Positions 58,401 through 64,000 of a stretch of 64,000 bases of DNA are shown here, one piece after another; the first letter of the stretch is position 1, and each line of letters starts with the position of its first letter. The stretch is from Acanthaster planci (lineage: Eukaryota > Echinodermata > Asteroidea > Valvatida > Acanthasteridae), in NCBI RefSeq assembly GCF_001949145.1, contig NW_019091355.1:992083-1056082 (forward strand), read 5' to 3'. The position numbers and the translations under genes were made by a program. The notes below the pieces were generated by a model. It did not search any database and had not been told where the DNA came from. It saw nothing but the letters and a program-made list of their open reading frames with translations.

Positions 58401-60764
58401 TATGACTGGTTGCTCATTGGTCAACTGGAAATATACATATTCATAACCTGCATAACATTATGCACAAAAACTATAGTAATAGACACTAGGCTTAGAGAAG
58501 ATACATCCCAGCATGCACTTCACCACCAAATCATAAATGATGTTTAAAAATGTAAATGAGAGTACAATTAGGTATTTGGGGAACTCGAACACTCTATATG
58601 AACCACAACAGAGTTCTTTCTACATGGCAAACCTTGAGAATTTGAACAATGCTCCAGTGGACATCTTACTGTTCTAACTGGGAACTGATCTCAACTGGGA
58701 CAGATTTGAAACACTGTGCATTCCCAAGTGCAAACATGGGAATGCTATTCAAACTTCGGTACAATCCAAACTGCCATGCCATGCTGCTTTCTCCCACTAG
58801 GCACACAGGAACCAGAAATCTTCTGAAGTTCCCTGAAGAGCCTATCCCCCTCCTCTGCTAAAGATTTACCAAAGCAGGTGCACATCCCTGGCAATGCACC
58901 AAGTCATCCTTGTACATTCCAGCAGATGAAATTTAAAGATGTCACATTTTGACTGACATTTAGCACATTCATGCACACCTAGCTTACATATTCTAGCTAG
59001 ACATCACTCACTGCACTACTGTTTGAGGGTGACGTCATGGAGAATCGTTCACAGACCCTTTTCAATGCAAGTAATACATGGGGCTAACATTGTCACTGAG
59101 CCAAGCAAGGATGACCTGAGAACCAGTGATGAGCCATGACACGACGAGTATGACATTCTAACCGGTAACGCAATTTTACTTGGCATACCGTTTTCTCATA
59201 TTGGCCGATTTCTGTGTATGAAAGCTCCATGTGAAAAATCAACCATGGAAACAAATGGCAAAAGGACCACAGCAAGTGACCATTCCCTTGCATCTCTTCA
59301 AGTTTGCCCATACCAGGTCACCACATCTGTCTTCCTGCCTGGTAACTGCTACATTTCAGAATCAGTAAATCTTTCTCCTTATTTAAATTCATACAAACTT
59401 CAATTTACAGTTGACCTAATGTCTGAACAGTTGCCACTACTGGGACCCTCAGACAATGCAGCAAAAGTGAGAATTTCATTTCTACATACTTTTTGAACAA
59501 TACTGAATGGGCACGATAGGTTCCAAAATTGGGCAGTGGAACCAGTTTCTGTGAATATATTTAAAACTTTCATATTTTAAAAATTACGAGCTCTGAGCAC
59601 CAATATAAAAGTACTTTGTTACCATGAGGTATTGATGCGTAAGAAAAAATGGTAAGTTGAATAGGTCTGCTTAAAAATATCTCTACCTTCAGTGCAGAAA
59701 CTACAGATAATCTGTGATAAAATACTAGTTATTGTTTTCCTGATGTTGAATGATTTGCAAAGGGCATACGATTGAGGGAAATATACACTTTGAAGATGAT
59801 AACCAGGATCAAACGAACAAACGTAAGAGTTGACAATTTGGGTCACTTTTGCCTTCGCTAGTAACTCAAATTGATTTTGGATCCTTTTGGTAAGTCACAT
59901 TCAAAAAGAACTTCACAGCAATCTGCAGCCATTCCAGTTTTTGACCATAACAGACCCTGCAGAAATGGGGCAAATACCATCTCTGGGAAAAAGCACATTC
60001 TCATTTCAAGACTCAGGCATGAATGTGCATTTACTGGAATGATCAGAACAGACATGCTACACATGACCAGAATTAACTAATACCAGCACTCCATGCAATG
60101 CCGACAGCCACTGGTGAGCACATGGGAAGACATTCCAACGCAAAATGTACGAAATAAAAGAAAACAAAAAGCAAAATAATACAAAGCGCACTAAGTCCAG
60201 CCAGAGAAGACAAAACAAAACAACTCACTAAACTTTCAACAAAAGCAACGGCACGCAGGAAAAGAAGTCGCAGCCAGATTCCACTTGACAAAAATAAAGA
60301 AGAGAGAAATGTGCATCCACGTAGTAACACAACTGTTTCATGGTGCCTTTATCACATTGCACAAGTTACGTTAAGTAGTCAGACTAAGCTTCGGTGTACA
60401 AAAGCCAGCCTGCAGGGCAAGTAGCATTATAAAATACTGGCTAGTCAAGTATTTTTGGACGAGTGCAAGTACGAGCTCTGTCAGGAAGGGGTTCAGTGTG
60501 AAGGTAAGTACTAACACTCATGAGTTTGCACTCTTTGGTGAGCAACGTCAAGTAAACAAGGTGAAACTCGATACAAAGACTTCTGTTTTGAAAAAACGAA
60601 GTGCCGGTTGATTACAGTAGTTGAGTAGTGCTTTCACTGGTGGTCTAGGATGAGTAATGTAGTGAGAAAAGGCTACCCACTGACAGTCAAGTGTACAATG
60701 AGGACTACGAGAAGACAGATGGGACTGGAGAGCGAGCACGAGTTCTACAACACTGCAGTCAAAC
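55421..60764. other. gene-poor region, possibly a TET 3' UTR in part
   Basis: AT-rich throughout, with no exon I can support. The duplicated word GTGTTTGCGGTCAC occurs at 55563-55576 and 55757-55770. From about 56400 onward the sequence has the even AT-rich texture of a long 3' UTR or intergenic spacer. A hydrophobic minus-strand frame at 60073-60330 is rich in T-run codons and looks accidental. Confidence 0.35.
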
Positions 60765-60929
60765 CTGTGGGGGTCGGGCGCCCGTGGCCTGCGGCCAAAC
60801 AGGGCGGCCGGCCACCTTGTCCGGGTTGCGCGCGAGCGCGAGGGCGCTGGTTGGTGGCGTCATGAGGCTGGCCACGCCGGGCAGGTGCTCTGTGCTGGGG
60901 GCGGGCCAGAAAGCTAGGTTTGACTGGAG
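60765..60929 (-). other. GC-rich candidate exon of unknown gene
   Basis: On the minus strand an unusually good acceptor (a long T/C tract ending CGCTCTCCTCTCAG) is followed by 165 bases, exactly 55 codons, and then CACAG-GTTTGAC, a weak donor. The frame reads FWPAPSTEHLPGVASLMTPP, then ARNPDKVAGRPVWPQATGAR. GC content is far above the surroundings. It lies about 1.2 kb downstream of the TET stop, so it could be a cassette of an unseen gene or an alternative 3' part of TET, or a GC-rich island that is open by composition; several frames on both strands are open here. Confidence 0.3.
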
Positions 60930-62132
60930 CTGAGAGGAGAGCGAGAAAAGAAGTGGGGAAAAAGAAAAAAAAAAGAACACACAGGGTGTTGTGTTCAGAG
61001 CATGAAGCTGGCAGAGTCAAAGGTGATGAATGGATTGGGAGGAGTAATTTCATTCAATTCAAGCCAGGGGTGGCAGCTTACTTTCATTACTCTTGGCTCT
61101 ATGCAGCAGTCTTAAAAAAAACAAGAACTTTGTATCACTGGCGACAAAGGTGCTCTTCGATTCAAATGTCAGCATAGAGAGAGAAAGGGTAATGGGGAAT
61201 CACTTTTTCAATTTGATCTAATTTCATCTTTGTCATTTCAGTGCATTTTGTGAAGGAAAGAATCCCTGACCTTGAGGACTGGACTGTGGATAAGCTCGTA
61301 CAGTCAGTCAGCATGCATAGCAGAGGCATTGCTGGTTAAATGCATAAGGACTGGTGACAAATTTCATGTTCTTTTTTTTGCTATAAGATTCTAAAAACAC
61401 CTGTACAAAATAAACTCAACCCTCCAAGTTCCTTCAAAATCCACCAAGAGATTTTGGAGGCTTTTGTAGGATTGAGCAAAGTAAAGCCTGGCTGGCTGCT
61501 GCTTTCCATGAGGGCTCAATGCCCTTTAGACTTTAGACGATTCAAGTAAGTTCCTGGCACAAAAGTCAAGGTAGTTAGTGCTCATGAAACTCTCTTGTGT
61601 TAAAGTCAACGACATGTATGCATCAATACAAATTATAGTACAAGTCTAGTTCCCCATGGACCGTGTACGCTATGATCATGTATGGTTGGGGGGATAGTAT
61701 TCTTGTGCTATCCCATGCTGCACTGCAATGATTGTGACTGTCAGCTTACAGACTCACCTGCAAAACCCAAAGCCAGTTCTGTGGAGCTTAGTCAAAGTTC
61801 ATGCTCACCCAAAAGCAACAGCTACAGAAATTACTTAACAAATGGCATTTCGTCTGATTACTTGTGTTTACTGAGCAAAACTTTTCCTGCACTAAGGAGG
61901 CTTTTGTGGTGCAGTTCTATGACCCCCCCAAAAAAACAAAGTGTAACTAAAAATTCTCAACACAAGTCTAGTTCCCAATCATGCGAATATGCTTAAGACG
62001 TGTTCCAGCATGGTAACTTGAGACAGACAAAGTCCATCCTATAGGGCAACACAACAATGAACATAAACTCTAGTGGTCAGCACTGGGAATGAAGTTTGGT
62101 GGCTAGGAGCTTGACCACAGAATGGCATGGTT
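60930..62132. other. probable TET 3' UTR
   Basis: Sequence directly downstream of the TET stop codon on the minus strand. No other gene is recognised. A pyrimidine-rich tract at 60934-60990, read on the minus strand, precedes the GC-rich candidate exon. Confidence 0.4.
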
Positions 62133-64000
62133 TTACACCCATTTCTGGTACGGCCCTGTTACTGTTGGGAAAGCTGTGGAGGCCAGAGTCGTGACTGTGT
62201 TGGTAACAGGTGTCTGGGCATGCTTGGTTGGTACCTTCTTGGATGCAGAGCTGCATTTTACCTTGGTTTTGTCGGGGATGACTGTGTCATCACTGGCTGA
62301 GAGGCGTCGCTTGCGACCTTTGCGTGGGGGAGGCGTTTCTCCATTCAGCCGGGCTGTCTCTTCAGCTTCATCCTGCCTGGCCTGCATCTTACGCTCGTAT
62401 TCCTCTAAGCCGTGGTGACGGAAGTTCATGTGCTTGTGCTGGTAGAAAACCAAGCTGATGCGCGTGGGCTTCTGCCTGTGCGGGTTCCGGATGGATGTGG
62501 TGGCGTGGAGCTCGCGCTTGGCAGCCTCAAACAGGATGGAGCCGTGGGAGAGCGCAATGGCCACGCCTCCGATGGTTGGGTCCCGGAAGCACTCCTCGCT
62601 GTCCGAGATGCACTCAATCTCCTGGGGCTCCTCTGGCTTCGGAGAGGGCTGGGGAGGGAGCGCAGAGGGGGTGGGGTTGCTGGGACTTGGCCCGGCTGCC
62701 TCCATGAGTCGCAGATGCTCGGCAATCGTTTTTGACTTATCGTGCTGTTGCTGGTGGGAGGATGTCGAAGGAGTTGAGACTTCATGGAGCCTTGGGTATG
62801 GTTTGCTGTCTTGTGATGGGTAGCTTTGAGAAAGATCACGTCGGGCTGTACTGTGCTCCTGGTGTGCTTGTTGTTGTGGGTAGGTGCTATACTGCCGACT
62901 GTCAGAGGAATTCCTACTCTGTGAAGCAGATGAGGGCTCTCGATGACCAAAGCTTGGATAGTCTCTGTGCTGGTGGCTACCCTCCTGTGGGTAAGCACTC
63001 CTTTGATCCCCTTGGCTCTTACTCCGATCATGGAATGCTGATCCGTAAGGGGGAGTGCCCTGGTTCGGGTAACTGTGATGCTCTTGGGATGGGGTGCTCT
63101 CACGGGAGGGGCTGTTCTGAAAGACTGGCGGCCGCCAAATCCCATCCTTGTGGCCAGCTTGGCTGGCAGGTGGATGGTGACTCAGATCTTGCCTCAGCCC
63201 ATTAGGGGGTGGGTTTTGAGTGTACTTGGACTCTGCAGATGAAGAGGTGCTCGGTCTGGGAGTGTGGTGGTCTCTGCTCAAGTCCATTTGGTCCACCCGG
63301 GAGTTGCCATACCCGGATGCAGCAGCTGCCCCTGGATGCTGTGCTCCGTACTTCATGCTGAAGGTGTTGTACAGTGCATCACGCTCACTCCTGCTCGACG
63401 CCTTCATCAGGTTACTCAGCTGGTTCATGTCGGGTTTGACATCTTCCATGGAGAGTCCGGTAAAATGAGGGTAGCGCATGTAGGGGTGGGCGAGTATGTA
63501 GGGGTCATTGCCGTACTGACTCATGAAGCGAGCCAGGGCCTGATTCTGTTGTAGGTGTTCGTGGGCTGCCAGCCCCACCATACCTGGATGGGCGTAAGGT
63601 GGGAGAAACATACGGGGTTGATGTGGGTACAGGCGGGCCCATTCCGGGTGCAAGCTTGCTGCGGCAGCGGCTGCCGCGTTCATCTGCATGGCTTCCCGCT
63701 GCATGCTCTCATACATCATTGGGTGTAAGGCATGCAATTCCGGCCTCAGCGCAGCCGCTGCAGCCAAGCTACTGGGGGTCAGCTCAACGCCGGGCCATGC
63801 TGCCCGGACTTGCTCCACGCTTTGTTGGTACTGAGGCCACAGGTGAGGGGGGATCTGCATGACTTGGGCCTGGGACTGTGAGGGCAACGAGGTGGTCCCA
63901 GACGTGGACTGCTCCTTGCTGCTCTTTGCCAAGGAGGCTTTGGCATCAGCATCTCTGTGACTCGAATTGCTGCTGGCGTGGCTGCTCTGATGATGGCTGT
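62133..64000 (-). CDS. TET: TET 5-methylcytosine dioxygenase, last coding exon (partial)
   Basis: One frame is open from the window edge at 64000 to TAA at 62133-62135, so the exon is cut by the edge and upstream exons are missing. The C-terminal part holds the distal half of the double-stranded beta-helix: GGVAIALSHGSILFEAAKRE with the iron-binding His (codon 62544-62546), ELHATTSIRNPHRQ, and PTRISLVFYQHKHMN with the 2-oxoglutarate-binding Arg (codon 62460-62462). The protein ends TVTGPYQKWV-like, matching the VTGPYNRYI end of human TET2. The preceding 400 residues are a low-complexity insert rich in Ala, Ser, Gln, His and Pro, as in other TET proteins, where an unstructured insert splits the catalytic fold. 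TET enzymes oxidise 5-methylcytosine to 5-hydroxymethyl-, formyl- and carboxylcytosine in the nucleus. A basic cluster (RKGRKRRL) may be a nuclear signal. Family call is firm; the number of TET paralogues is unknown. Confidence 0.96.
   Translation of the reverse strand, partial: SHHQSSHASSNSSHRDADAKASLAKSSKEQSTSGTTSLPSQSQAQVMQIPPHLWPQYQQSVEQVRAAWPGVELTPSSLAAAAALRPELHALHPMMYESMQREAMQMNAAAAAAASLHPEWARLYPHQPRMFLPPYAHPGMVGLAAHEHLQQNQALARFMSQYGNDPYILAHPYMRYPHFTGLSMEDVKPDMNQLSNLMKASSRSERDALYNTFSMKYGAQHPGAAAASGYGNSRVDQMDLSRDHHTPRPSTSSSAESKYTQNPPPNGLRQDLSHHPPASQAGHKDGIWRPPVFQNSPSRESTPSQEHHSYPNQGTPPYGSAFHDRSKSQGDQRSAYPQEGSHQHRDYPSFGHREPSSASQSRNSSDSRQYSTYPQQQAHQEHSTARRDLSQSYPSQDSKPYPRLHEVSTPSTSSHQQQHDKSKTIAEHLRLMEAAGPSPSNPTPSALPPQPSPKPEEPQEIECISDSEECFRDPTIGGVAIALSHGSILFEAAKRELHATTSIRNPHRQKPTRISLVFYQHKHMNFRHHGLEEYERKMQARQDEAEETARLNGETPPPRKGRKRRLSASDDTVIPDKTKVKCSSASKKVPTKHAQTPVTNTVTTLASTAFPTVTGPYQKWV

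Noticed and set aside
60073-60330. Hydrophobic 85-codon minus-strand frame as a membrane protein
   Set aside because: Composition is driven by TTT/TTG/CTT runs, there is no start context or splice partner, and it lies in probable UTR or spacer.
1-64000. CRISPR arrays, operons or bacterial elements
   Set aside because: Introns, UTRs and gene families are those of an animal genome; no regularly spaced short repeats with unique spacers were seen.

Overview
The window looks like nuclear DNA of a marine invertebrate deuterostome, most likely an echinoderm (a sea star fits, but this is inference). The genes are intron-containing with GT-AG junctions, except for a cluster of intronless class A GPCRs. 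Intergenic DNA is AT-rich with many TACATGTA-type motifs and dispersed repeats. The proteins (TET dioxygenase, H2A.Z, DDIT4, DNAJB12/14, lysosomal acid lipase) are bilaterian. There is one assembly gap (27 N at 4658-4684).

Region 1 (about 0.9-15.8 kb) is a tandem array of closely related rhodopsin-like receptors of the melatonin-receptor/Tre1/moody/GPR84-like kind. Four open genes are visible (883-1950 -, 7311-8441 -, 12684-13817 -, 14654-15793 +), plus two broken copies (4685-4998 -, 10093-10372 -). Flanking DNA was duplicated with the genes. Matching 5' flanks upstream of copies 2 and 3 show that a roughly 45-bp segment was later amplified into a nine-unit minisatellite upstream of copy 3.

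Region 2 (15.8-36.7 kb) holds a divergent gene pair. The nine-exon DNAJB12/DNAJB14 co-chaperone (21497-27540 -) lies head to head with an eight-exon acid lipase (28761-33176 +). I joined every exon by hand; both splice into one continuous frame (405 aa and 477 aa). A 170-bp dispersed repeat occurs on both sides of the pair, and foldback, SINE-like and palindromic repeats lie in and around it.

Region 3 (36.7-48.7 kb) holds two minus-strand genes. One is a five-exon H2A.Z histone variant (128 aa) whose first coding exon is only the ATG. The other is a two-exon DDIT4/REDD1 homologue (216 aa), an inhibitor of TORC1 signalling, with a clear TATA box and CArG, CCAAT and CACGTG elements upstream.

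Region 4 (48.7-64 kb) is mostly gene-poor. It contains a 240-bp foldback element rich in GGTGTTA words, two unassigned exon-like segments, and at the right edge the last coding exon of a TET 5-methylcytosine dioxygenase on the minus strand. That exon carries the distal catalytic motifs and runs off the window.

I did not find a clearly novel biological system. The most notable material is the decaying receptor array with its duplicated, minisatellite-bearing promoters, the N-terminal extension of the lipase, and the GC-rich candidate exon downstream of TET.
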